Below, one piece after another: positions 1-8,121 of a DNA stretch of 28,529 nucleotides. The notes beneath the pieces were generated by a model. It was not told the origin of the DNA and ran no database searches. It saw nothing but the letters and a program-made list of their open reading frames with translations. Position 1 is the first letter of the stretch. Each line of letters starts with the position of its first letter. The position numbers and the translations under genes are program-made. The stretch is from Lewinellaceae bacterium (lineage in GTDB: Bacteria > Bacteroidota > Bacteroidia > Chitinophagales > Saprospiraceae), in the NCBI GenBank assembly GCA_016712415.1, contig JADJRC010000033.1, forward strand, positions 1 to 28,529, in the 5' to 3' direction.

Positions 1-1884
1 TTGCCGCTGTAATTCCAGAATAAGAAGGATTAAAGAGCAACCGGCATCAAAGTGGAGATCAGCGCCTGGGACGTTGCCGCTGTAATTCCAGAATAAGAAG
101 GATTGAAACCGCTACCTCCGCCCGAGCCATGGGCAATACCTTTGTTGCCGCTGTAATTCCAGAATAAGAAGGATTGAAACAGTATGTTCGACTGTGGGGT
201 GAGCTGGAATAAAATTGTGTTGTCGCTGTAATTCCAGAATAAGAAGGATTGAAACCTCTTTCGGCGCGCACAGCCGGGCTGTCGGCGGGCATGGTGTTGC
301 CGCTGTAATTCCAGAATAAGAAGGATTGAAACCTGCTATCATTACAAGATCCAATATGACAATTGGTGTTGCCGCTGTAATTCCAGAATAAGAAGGATTG
401 AAACTACTGAGAAAATCGAAGGTCACTATGGCGTCCGTTCCGTTGCCGCTGTAATTCCAGAATAAGAAGGGATTGAAACCAAATTGGTCAACCGCAGGAT
501 TAAATCGAGCGTTCGTTGCCGCTGTAATTCCAGAATAAGAAGGATTGAAACGCAACCCGCGGTCAGGGATTTTGACCGGCCATCAGGTTGCCGCTGTAAT
601 TCCAGAATAAGAAGGATTGAAACCACTTATATCAACCTGCCCGCCATGGCGGATGAGGGGTTGCCGCTGTTAATTCCAGAATAAGAAGGATTGAAACATG
701 ATGGTAACCAGCAGGGGCCGCCAAAATTTGAGCGTTGCCGCTGTAATCCAGAATAAGAAGGATTGAAACATGCCAGTGGCGGGCGATGCCCAAAGCCTCG
801 GTTGACGCCGTAATTCCAGAATAAGAAGGATTGAAACAGTTCATGCAGTTGTTTTACGGATGAGAAAAGAAAATGTTGCCGCTGTAATTCCAGAATAAGA
901 AGGATTGAAACGTGTTTAGGATGCGGATATCGCCATCGGAGAAGGCGGTTGTCGCTGTAATTCCAGAATAAGAAGGATTGAAACGCCAAGACCCGGCACA
1001 GGAGATACTCGCCGCACAGGGTTGTCGCTGTAATTCCAGAATAAGAAGGATTGAAACGAGTGGTCGGCGGGTATTTCGTGCCAGTGGATTTTAAGGTTGT
1101 CGCTGTAATTCCAGAATAAGAAGGATTGAAACCCATCGGCACAGACGCCACAACGTCGAAACTGCTGGGTTGTCGCTGTAATTGAGGCAGAATAAGAAGG
1201 ATTGAAACTCGCTGGTACACGTTGCGCAGCCCGAACCGATCGCGTTGTCGCTGTAATTCCAGAATAAGAAGGATTGAAACTGAATTATGAGGTGGAGAAC
1301 CACGGTGCTAAGCATTTCTTCTGTTTGTTGACTCGGCTGTAATTCCAGAATAAGAAGGATTGAAACTACAGGACAATTTGACAGTTGGGAAAGAAAACGG
1401 TTGTCGCTGTAATTCCAGAATACCAAGAAGGATTGAAACCCATGACCAGCACCTTCGATATATCGAAAACCCAATTGGTTGTCGCCGTAATTCCAGAATA
1501 AGAAGGATTGAAACCGCCGCCGTGTGGCTGTCAATGGCGCCGCTGGCGTTGTCCGCCTGTAATTCCAGAATAAGAAGGATTGAAACCCGAGTGTTGGGCG
1601 GAGGTGCAAATCTAATGCACATTCAAGTTGTCGCTGTAATTCCAGAATAAGAAGGATTGAAACTTAGAAAATGGGGCCATATGGTTGCGCATGATGAATA
1701 TGTTGTCGCTGTAATTCCAGAATAAGAAGGATTGAAACCTACTGGATTTACACCGCCGACAACACCTTTAATAAGTTGTCGCTGTAATTCAAGAATAAGA
1801 AGGATTGAAACCAGGCAACGCAGGACATACTGCTTGTCGGGGCCGAGGTTGTCGCTGTAATTCCAGAATAAGAAGGATTGAAAC
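1..1884 (+). CRISPR. CRISPR array, 26 visible repeats, truncated by the left window edge
   Basis: Direct repeats of about 37 nt begin GTTGCCGCTGTAATTCC or GTTGTCGCTGTAATTCC and end GAAGGATTGAAAC. Starts: 1 (partial), 73, 144, 219, 296, 368, 442, 515, 587, 660, 734, 801, 875, 948, 1021, 1096, 1169, 1244, 1327, 1400, 1478, 1548, 1627, 1702, 1775 and 1848. Spacers are 31-46 nt, mostly 35-38, and all look unique. The ATTGAAAC 3' end matches the crRNA 5' handle common in type I-A/B/D and III systems, so the plus strand is probably transcribed and the leader should lie to the left, outside the window. The repeat at 1 has a decayed 3' end (GGATTAAAG). Copies at 442, 660, 734, 1169, 1327, 1400 and 1548 carry small indels. 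No cas gene is present in the window, so the subtype cannot be assigned. Confidence 0.98.
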
Positions 1885-1932
1885 TAACCCCCGGCCGGCG
1901 GTTTTGACCACCAATGTTAAATTGTGATAATC

Positions 1933-4386
1933 TCAACGACTACATCTTTTACACGTAATTTCCAGAATACGGCTTGTCGTACAACGCCTGAATTGCATCA
2001 TCTGCGCTTCTCTGTACATAAGGCGCCAGCTCGTCCGCACTTCTTCAAACCCCTTTTCTGCTATCTCGTTGATTTTCATATTGATCTGTATATAGGTATC
2101 GATGGGGTAGTCGTCGACCGACTCGTTGCTGTGGTGCAGGGCTCTTTTGACATTCCGCTCGAACTCGCTCTGGGTCTGGCTTAACAGCGTCATGCGGAAG
2201 TAGTAACAGGCCAGGGTGTCTGCATAGCGGCTTTTGTGCCAGACATCGGTAATCGGTACGCCATCCTGGAATACCTCTGCCAGGTAGATGCTGTTGCGGA
2301 ACTCTTCGGCGGTTCCGCAAATGGCCAGCATGAACCGGTAGTTGTTCAGGGCATAAAACAGTTTGGCCCGCCGTTCCCGTTTCTTTTCCAACGTCAGTTC
2401 CTTGTTACTTTTTTCATCGTTGACCAGCCAAAAATAGGTCTGACCACTCAGTTTCAGACTTTCCCGGAGGTTGGTTTCATAGGGCGGCTCAAAGTCGAAT
2501 CGCTGGGTGCGGTAAAAATGCCATTCCGGACAATTGAACCCGCCCCCTGCAAACCGCCAGATGGAGGTGTGGATGTAGGAGAGGGCAAGCCAGACATTGT
2601 AGTTTTGGGCGCCGAATTTGCGCATGACGCAGGTGATGATGCGCAGCACGTGGTCCTGCTTCGGCAGGCGACCGGCGAGAATGGCGGCGGCATGAATGAG
2701 GGCAATCGTCGGTGACGGATACTGGTCGGCTTCATCCGAAGGATCGGCGTCGCGGTAGCGTTCATACACGGTGTCGCAAATTTGACCGATCCGCTCATAC
2801 TTTTCAAAAAGCCACAAAACGGCTAAACCGCAGGTCAATCGTTCCAGTTTTTCTGTGTCGAACGACTGCTTGTTGCCGCTGAACAGCGCGCTGGCCAGAT
2901 CGTTGACCACTTCCGCAATCGGATCTATCAATTCCCGTTCGCTGTTCGGCCGGTCGCGCAAAGCCTGGATGATGCTGTTCATGCGTTCCTGAACCCTGTT
3001 GCAAACTGCCTCCGGGTAGTAAAGCCTTGGACCGATCTCCTTGTACACATCCAGGTCGGACAGGTTTAACTTGTTTTTTTCAACGAAGGTCGGCAAGTCG
3101 GCAAAGTCGTGCCAGATACCCCTCACAATGCCGATCCGGTCGCCAAAACCCTGCAATTGTTGCCGTTGCCGCGCCTGTTCGGCTTCAATAAATTGCGTTA
3201 CTTCTTCGCGGGAAACCTCCTGACGGCCCAATTGGTCGGACAGGATCGCATTCAATTCCTCAGGGCCATGCATGCGCCACCATTCCTGGAAAAAACTCAA
3301 CAGCACGTTTTCTTCCGAAGAAGGCTTGACATACGAAAAAACCGAGGCATAATCGCTCACAGAGTCTTCATTCATATTGCCGTCGCCGGAAGCCTTGTCA
3401 TCAACCTTGCTGCGCAAACTGTTGAGGTAACTGGTATACTTCTCCAGTAATTCCGGGAGCGAATTTTCTTTTATGCCCTGGTATATACCGCTGATAATAA
3501 AGAAATTGCAATTGCGTACGATCAGGAAGGGCCGGCCTCTGGGCCCGTGATAGGTAAACGGATACCGGCCGTCTTTATCGCGCTCCTGGCTGAAGTGAGA
3601 CACCGCCTTGAGAATGGGTTCCTGGTTGGAAAAGAATATAGGCAGGGTGGTGCTGGTATTGGAAAGGTCAAATTTTTTCAGGTTTTCGTCGAGCAGGCAT
3701 AGCGCAATGGCGTCCAAATAGTTGTTCGCCTGTTTTTTGCGTTGCTCGTTCAAAAAACGCAACAGAGGGCGGAACAATGGGTGTGACGTAATATCGCCAT
3801 AAGCATAATCTGCGTCGCTCGCCAGGTGGAGAATGCGCTCGCCATCAATAAGGTTCTTGTACCGGCTTTTCCAGAAGCCACCGTTCCTGCCCAAAAATAC
3901 GCCCTTGAAAATACTGGTGGCGTCTTTCTGCAAAGCGGCGATATAGACATCCCTTTCCAGGCCGGTTTCCTTTACATAGAGGTTGATCTCCGTCCAGAAT
4001 GCATCGGTAAGCATCTGCAGACTTTCCTGGGGGTTGTCCGGAAAACGGTGCTTGTCCCGGAGCATTTTGTTGACCAGTTCTTCCGTATGCGGGGGTAAAA
4101 GGTGAATCGCGCCCAGCCAGCCTTTATATGCCAATGCGCAAAGCAGCATGGGTTGCCTTTTGAAAAACTTCCATTTAATGGAGCGAATTTCTCCATCGAA
4201 CAGCGCTTCCCAACCCAAAAGCATATCCACAACGCCGGCAGTATCAAAAAATATCTTTTGGCGCTTTCTTTCGAGATGGTTGAGGGCATCGCAAAATTGA
4301 ATGTCATTGGCCAGACCTCGTGGGTCACGGAAATCTAGAATGGAGGAGTCGCCCATGGTCGGATACATTGAGTATTTTTCAGACAC
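1933..4386 (-). CDS. Large uncharacterised protein, possible N-terminal PIN-like nuclease domain
   Basis: An 817-residue open frame with a GTG start at 4386; ATG alternatives are at 4368 and 4356, and none has a clear ribosome binding site. I do not recognise a named family. Three spaced signatures suggest a PIN-like fold: a strand plus acidic residue at FFDTAGVVDMLLG (Asp48), NNYLDAIALCLL (Asp225) and LPIFFSNQEPIL (Ser253/Asn254). These resemble the D...NxxDA...(S/T)N pattern of PIN nucleases and would mean one large insertion-rich domain over about residues 30-265. Residues 370-817 are mainly helical, with a Gln/Arg-rich coiled segment near 400-420, and no motif I know. It follows the 298-residue gene by 11 bp, so the two are probably co-transcribed. 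Its last codons overlap a stretch resembling the CRISPR repeat core. The coding call is firm; the nuclease idea is inference. Confidence 0.72.
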   Translation of the reverse strand: MSEKYSMYPTMGDSSILDFRDPRGLANDIQFCDALNHLERKRQKIFFDTAGVVDMLLGWEALFDGEIRSIKWKFFKRQPMLLCALAYKGWLGAIHLLPPHTEELVNKMLRDKHRFPDNPQESLQMLTDAFWTEINLYVKETGLERDVYIAALQKDATSIFKGVFLGRNGGFWKSRYKNLIDGERILHLASDADYAYGDITSHPLFRPLLRFLNEQRKKQANNYLDAIALCLLDENLKKFDLSNTSTTLPIFFSNQEPILKAVSHFSQERDKDGRYPFTYHGPRGRPFLIVRNCNFFIISGIYQGIKENSLPELLEKYTSYLNSLRSKVDDKASGDGNMNEDSVSDYASVFSYVKPSSEENVLLSFFQEWWRMHGPEELNAILSDQLGRQEVSREEVTQFIEAEQARQRQQLQGFGDRIGIVRGIWHDFADLPTFVEKNKLNLSDLDVYKEIGPRLYYPEAVCNRVQERMNSIIQALRDRPNSERELIDPIAEVVNDLASALFSGNKQSFDTEKLERLTCGLAVLWLFEKYERIGQICDTVYERYRDADPSDEADQYPSPTIALIHAAAILAGRLPKQDHVLRIITCVMRKFGAQNYNVWLALSYIHTSIWRFAGGGFNCPEWHFYRTQRFDFEPPYETNLRESLKLSGQTYFWLVNDEKSNKELTLEKKRERRAKLFYALNNYRFMLAICGTAEEFRNSIYLAEVFQDGVPITDVWHKSRYADTLACYYFRMTLLSQTQSEFERNVKRALHHSNESVDDYPIDTYIQINMKINEIAEKGFEEVRTSWRLMYREAQMMQFRRCTTSRILEITCKRCSR

Positions 4387-4397
4387 GCCCTGTGTAT

Positions 4398-5294
4398 TCA
4401 GTTAAAAAGATTCGCTAAAGCGTGTTGCTTGGAGTTGGCGATATTGGCGTCGATGACAATGCTGTTGATCTGATCGTATTGTTTTGCTATATCCTTCAGC
4501 CATTCATGTTGCAATGTTTTTTTAATTAATTCCCGAATATGCGCCTGTTGAAGACTGTATGTCAGGTTAAGAAACTGGTGGTAGTTTTCCTGGACGCCAT
4601 CATGCAGCAGGTTATAAATAGCATTTCGGAGATAGACGGATACATAATCCTCGATCTCGGGAGAAGGAATGTAGTCCTCTGATTCATCCCAGTAATGCAG
4701 TAATTCCAGGGCGGTATACGGGTCTTTCTCCCTGAAGGCATATATTTTGACTACCAGCAACCAGGGACGCTGCTCAAGGTGTTCATCCAGTTCAAAAATA
4801 TAAAGCCCGATTTCCTCCAGGTGCTCCCATAATTTGGCGCGCAGCAGCCAAATGTCCAGTTCGTCCAATTCAGAATAAACGACCGGCGGCTGGTGCAGCA
4901 GTTCTTCCAGAAAGGTCGGCGATACACCGGCATGCGCTTCGGAAATCAATGTTTTCAACCGGCCCAAAACCACCTTGTCCCGATGGATCAGGGCTTTGGA
5001 AAAAGTTTGTTCAAAAAAGGGGGATAATTCGTCAAGCCATTCCCGGGGTTGGTTTGCCAGCGAGTCCAGCGCCAGTTCTTCCAGAGAATAAGACTTGACC
5101 TTGTATACAGGATGGTCCAGTACAATCCAGGGGCGCATTAATTGAAGTGATTGTTTGCGGGCGGCCAGAATTTGCGTAAGGATACCCTCTAATGCTTCAC
5201 GCGGAAAAGACGAATCACGCAATATGTCAAAAAGGGGCTTTTGTTTATACGTCTCAAGAAGAGCCAGATGTGTCATGGTGGTTAGGACATTCAC
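4398..5294 (-). CDS. Uncharacterised all-helical protein, partner of the downstream large gene
   Basis: A 298-residue frame from GTG at 5294; an ATG at 5276 gives 292 residues (start MTHLALLETYKQK) and may be the true start. The sequence is rich in Leu, Glu and His and predicted almost entirely helical, with regularly spaced aromatic/leucine helices such as LDIWLLRAKLWEHLEEIG and DPYTALELLHYWDES. This is compatible with a helical-repeat scaffold, but no TPR or HEAT consensus is clear. There is no signal peptide or membrane segment, so it is probably cytoplasmic. It is the first gene of a two-gene minus-strand unit and is divergent from the six-gene cassette starting at 5573. Family not recognised; function unknown. 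Confidence 0.72.
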   Translation of the reverse strand: MNVLTTMTHLALLETYKQKPLFDILRDSSFPREALEGILTQILAARKQSLQLMRPWIVLDHPVYKVKSYSLEELALDSLANQPREWLDELSPFFEQTFSKALIHRDKVVLGRLKTLISEAHAGVSPTFLEELLHQPPVVYSELDELDIWLLRAKLWEHLEEIGLYIFELDEHLEQRPWLLVVKIYAFREKDPYTALELLHYWDESEDYIPSPEIEDYVSVYLRNAIYNLLHDGVQENYHQFLNLTYSLQQAHIRELIKKTLQHEWLKDIAKQYDQINSIVIDANIANSKQHALANLFN

Positions 5295-5572
5295 AAATTA
5301 AGTAATACATGGATACGAAACAGACCGTATATGCCACCCGTAAAGGCGCCGTTACGGTTCAAAAATGATATAAATTTAACAAATAATCCTTGATTGTGTA
5401 ATTTAGCCGCTTGTCTGCTTCCGCATAAACGATCATTTCGTGCGGAAAATCATTGGTTAGAGTTGTTCTAGTAATAAGGTGAAATGGGATTTCGCACTGC
5501 GAAATGCCATTTCGCAAATACTCATTCGGGACAGAAACACGCTTTTTTGTCCAAAGTATTTTACTCCAAACC
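5295..5572. promoter_or_regulatory. Divergent intergenic region between the minus two-gene unit and the plus cassette
   Basis: This 278-bp AT-rich stretch must hold the promoters for both directions. It contains the inverted repeat TTCCGCA (5419-5425) / TGCGGAA (5441-5447), a poly-A/T-rich segment at 5358-5390, and the TGCGAAAT/ATTTCGCA element listed separately. No exact Bacteroidota -7 (TAnnTTTG) box could be placed with confidence. Short frames here, including an 85-residue one on the minus strand, have no supporting composition or homology and are not called. Confidence 0.55.
5489..5516 (+). promoter_or_regulatory. Inverted-repeat element upstream of the first cassette gene
   Basis: Three 8-bp half-sites alternate in direction: ATTTCGCA (5489-5496), TGCGAAAT (5498-5505) and ATTTCGCA (5509-5516). 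They form two overlapping perfect inverted repeats with 1-nt and 3-nt spacers. The 10-mer GCCATTTCGC (5506-5515) recurs exactly in the leaders of the next two genes (7192-7201 and 8058-8067). The element ends 57 nt before the ATG at 5573. It is likely an operator for a dimeric regulator, though an RNA hairpin in the leader is also possible. Confidence 0.68.
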
Positions 5573-7150
5573 ATGCAATTGTTTCCTGTTACCCGCCGCA
5601 GTTCGCTCTTTGCCAAGGAGTTGGTTGACCATTTGAAAATGTTTGAAAAACTGACGTTTCTCAGTTTGGGCTGCCCTGAGCCGGGGGGAGCTGTTCACTT
5701 CGAAATATTTCATTTCAACCCGACCGATAATGATATTGAGGTTATTACGGAACGCAGGATTTTGGACCCTGATTTTGCAAAGACGCTTTTCAACCCTGAG
5801 GGTCCGGTGCAACTGCCACCTGAAATTGCCAATCTTTTAGGCGAAGACGGTCGCCAAAATTATATCCCGCTGTCACTTGGGCTGTTTACATCGCCGATAG
5901 GTTTTTTATTGCTACCCGAGCGGGAGCCATTAACGACCAACCTCTGGCGCCCCGGTATCAGTGCATTGCTTATGGAGGCGCTGCAGACCGAACTGGATGA
6001 GTACTTTACCGATGGTGTATTGCTCCGTATTGCCGATGCCGATACACTCTGCCACCAGTTCAACCAGGTATTACTCCCCTGGCTTGCGCCAACCACACAT
6101 GCCGTATCAAACGGTACGACGCCCCAAAAGGTGGAGGAATATTTCAACCTGTGGTCAAAGCACACCAAAACCTGGAAAATAGCTGTCCGCAACGGTAATC
6201 CGGAGTACCACCTGGAGTACGGTTTGCCTGATATAGAAACCAACCATGCCCATTCGAATGTGGTATGGTCGCCGCTTCAGCGGTACTTTGACAAGAATCT
6301 GTTTGGGCGATGGGAGCGCTTGCACGCCCCGGTACCCGACCGCGATACGTTGATCGCCAAATTCAATCAAATCTTTACGCTTATTGAAAATCTGGGGAAG
6401 GATATCGCGCGTATTTCGTACTCGGTTGTGGAGCAGGAGGACGGTCCACCGGCGCCGCTGAAGCCGTTTAGTTTTTATTTGCCCGATGGGAAAAAAGACT
6501 GGGTGATTCTTTTTAAAGGCGAACAGGTGAATATGCTTTCAAACGCAGACCGGAATGTGGGCCTGGAAGCCATCAGGATATTGCTTCAACACCCTGAGCG
6601 TCGATTTTCTGCCCTTGAAATATATGGCAAGCACCGGTTTGCCAAGGGGCCGGGCAGCGCACAGGATTTTGATTCTGCAGAGAACAAACGGCGGAAAAAA
6701 GAACTGAAAAGTGAATTGGACTTTTATCAGGACACGCTGACTAAATTGAGCAAGCCTGAAGATATTGCAAAGGTTTGGCGCATAATGTTTGAGTTACTCA
6801 TGGTGTTGATTGAGCATGAGCCCAACAACAATTATTACTATCAGCAATATTTTTTAGCTCGCGACAAGAGCAAGATTATCAAGGAGGACAGTAACTTTGA
6901 TAAAAAAGAATACAAGATTTTTCAGGCGTTAAAGCCGACCGGCGCCCATAATGCCAACACAAGTCTGAAAAAAGGTATCGATGCGGCTGTCGCGCATATT
7001 GATCACCCGGAGCTCAAAGCATACCTGGAGGCAACCCTGATCCTGAAGAGACGCGGTGAACACGAGCCCTTTAAGTATGTTCCCGCCCTGAGCAACGACG
7101 CGATATTAAGACATGCCCCCGATTGGGATACGGGCGACCCAATACCTTGA
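5573..7150 (+). CDS. Cassette gene 1: protein with winged-helix-like C-terminal module
   Basis: The frame is open from 5504, but ATG 5573 (525 residues) is preferred because the upstream part overlaps the inverted-repeat element. The N-terminal half (1-300) is unfamiliar. From about 309 the protein resembles a C-terminal module I recall from bacterial signalling/activator proteins: a segment with DWVILFKGEQVNML and GLEAIRILLQHPERRFSALE (309-350), then a charged helical hairpin (ENKRRKKELKSELDFYQ, 370-416), then a terminal stretch with HPELKAYLEAT and YVP (460-503). In those proteins the module looks winged-helix-like and lies beside sensor or ATPase domains. There is no signal peptide or membrane helix, so it is cytoplasmic. 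As first gene of the cassette it could regulate it or couple an input to the membrane parts; that role is inference. Confidence 0.75.
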   Translation: MQLFPVTRRSSLFAKELVDHLKMFEKLTFLSLGCPEPGGAVHFEIFHFNPTDNDIEVITERRILDPDFAKTLFNPEGPVQLPPEIANLLGEDGRQNYIPLSLGLFTSPIGFLLLPEREPLTTNLWRPGISALLMEALQTELDEYFTDGVLLRIADADTLCHQFNQVLLPWLAPTTHAVSNGTTPQKVEEYFNLWSKHTKTWKIAVRNGNPEYHLEYGLPDIETNHAHSNVVWSPLQRYFDKNLFGRWERLHAPVPDRDTLIAKFNQIFTLIENLGKDIARISYSVVEQEDGPPAPLKPFSFYLPDGKKDWVILFKGEQVNMLSNADRNVGLEAIRILLQHPERRFSALEIYGKHRFAKGPGSAQDFDSAENKRRKKELKSELDFYQDTLTKLSKPEDIAKVWRIMFELLMVLIEHEPNNNYYYQQYFLARDKSKIIKEDSNFDKKEYKIFQALKPTGAHNANTSLKKGIDAAVAHIDHPELKAYLEATLILKRRGEHEPFKYVPALSNDAILRHAPDWDTGDPIP

Positions 7151-7182
7151 TTTTCCACAGCATTTTAGCCCCAATCCATTGA

Positions 7183-7226
7183 TTGCGAATCGCCATTTCG
7201 CAAGCCGGATTTTCATTTCGCCTTTT
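7183..7226 (+). promoter_or_regulatory. Inverted-repeat element upstream of the transglutaminase-like gene
   Basis: TTGCGAAT (7183-7190), a 4-nt spacer and ATTTCGCAA (7195-7203) form a near-perfect inverted repeat. Ten nucleotides further on is the extra half-site CATTTCGCCTTTT (7214-7226), which recurs exactly at 8060-8072 with nearly the same gap (11 nt) from its own inverted repeat. The repeat ends 57 nt before ATG 7260, the same distance as upstream of 5573. This suggests that the second gene has its own regulated promoter despite the short intergenic gap. Confidence 0.66.
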
Positions 7227-7259
7227 ACATGCAGAAGGTTTCACTAAATCTGCTGCATC

Positions 7260-8003
7260 ATGAAAGATTTCTTTCCACTCGCCCTGCTCGCCGCCATCCT
7301 GTACATCTACATGGATTCCCCGGGCACACCCCCTGCCGACAACGATAAAACCGAGATCAAAGCTGAACGCCCACCCCTCGAAGCGCCCCTGCTGCCGCCG
7401 GTCTACCTGGCTCACAAACAACCCGGCTGGCTCGAGGATATCCTCAACGATTTTAATGCGCTCTACAATAAGGGTAAGGACGTCCTGAAGGCTTGTCAGG
7501 TAGATGAGGTCAGGCCCAAAGCCGCTGCCCTGATCGCGTCTGAAAATGCTGACCGGCCGCTGAATCTCGGGCAATTATGCGACGTGTTCGATTCGGCTAC
7601 CGACTGGGAGTATGTCAACGACCCTGCCGGTCGCGATTATTTTGCGCACCCGTTTGAATCGCACCGGGTCAGGCGTGGGGATTGCGACGATTACGCCATT
7701 TACCTCGCGTCGCTGGCCTCTGCCATCGGCTTTGAGGCAGATATCGTGGTCGGCACCTTGCGGTCAGGTCAGAATCATGCCTTTCCCGAGGTCTGCCTTG
7801 GAAAGATGGATGTCGAAACGGTATGCGAGTACCTGCGCGCGCGCTACAAATTAAACCGGACACAGCGACTCTATTTCCGCAACGACGATGCCCATAACCT
7901 CTACATCTCGCTGGAACGCGGACTTTATCCCGGCGCCTCACCTTTCGACGGGCGGACGACCATGCGGCTTTTCCTGACCGATCATTTTATCGAACAAATT
8001 TGA
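7260..8003 (+). CDS. Cassette gene 2: membrane-anchored transglutaminase-like cysteine protease-fold protein
   Basis: 247 residues. An N-terminal hydrophobic segment (about 4-18) is followed by a Pro-rich linker (21-48), consistent with a signal anchor and a periplasmic domain. The core has the transglutaminase-like triad arrangement: Cys142 in RRGDCDDYAIYLASLASAIG, His173 in GQNHAFPEV and Asp209 or Asp210 in FRNDDAHNLYISLE. Bacterial members of this superfamily act as peptidases, amidases or cross-linking enzymes, and the substrate cannot be told here. It is followed by the coiled-coil membrane gene after a leader carrying the same inverted repeat. The fold call is good; activity is inferred from the intact triad. 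Confidence 0.82.
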   Translation: MKDFFPLALLAAILYIYMDSPGTPPADNDKTEIKAERPPLEAPLLPPVYLAHKQPGWLEDILNDFNALYNKGKDVLKACQVDEVRPKAAALIASENADRPLNLGQLCDVFDSATDWEYVNDPAGRDYFAHPFESHRVRRGDCDDYAIYLASLASAIGFEADIVVGTLRSGQNHAFPEVCLGKMDVETVCEYLRARYKLNRTQRLYFRNDDAHNLYISLERGLYPGASPFDGRTTMRLFLTDHFIEQI

Positions 8004-8029
8004 AAGTGTCCGGCGTGTGAATGCTGTAC

Positions 8030-8072
8030 TGCGAAATTTGGTTTCGCACATGCCGCTGCCATTTCGCCTTTT
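8030..8072 (+). promoter_or_regulatory. Inverted-repeat element upstream of the coiled-coil membrane gene
   Basis: TGCGAAA (8030-8036) and TTTCGCA (8042-8048) are perfect 7-bp arms around a 5-nt spacer. CATTTCGCCTTTT follows at 8060-8072. This is the third copy of the element found before 5573 and 7260. It lies inside a frame that is open from 8017, which argues that translation starts downstream at ATG 8122 and not at 8017. Confidence 0.66.
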
Positions 8073-8121
8073 TAGTTCAGTTACGCTTTTCTCGCTTTTC
8101 ACGATTACACAAATCAAAACA

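Noticed and set aside
59..1936. Several minus- and plus-strand open frames across the CRISPR array with recurring FNPSYSGIT or VSILLILELQ peptides
   Set aside because: They are translations of the CRISPR repeat in different frames; repeat length and spacers explain them fully.
5359..5616. 85-residue minus-strand frame in the divergent promoter region
   Set aside because: It overlaps the regulatory inverted repeats and the start of the 525-residue gene, and its composition is not gene-like.
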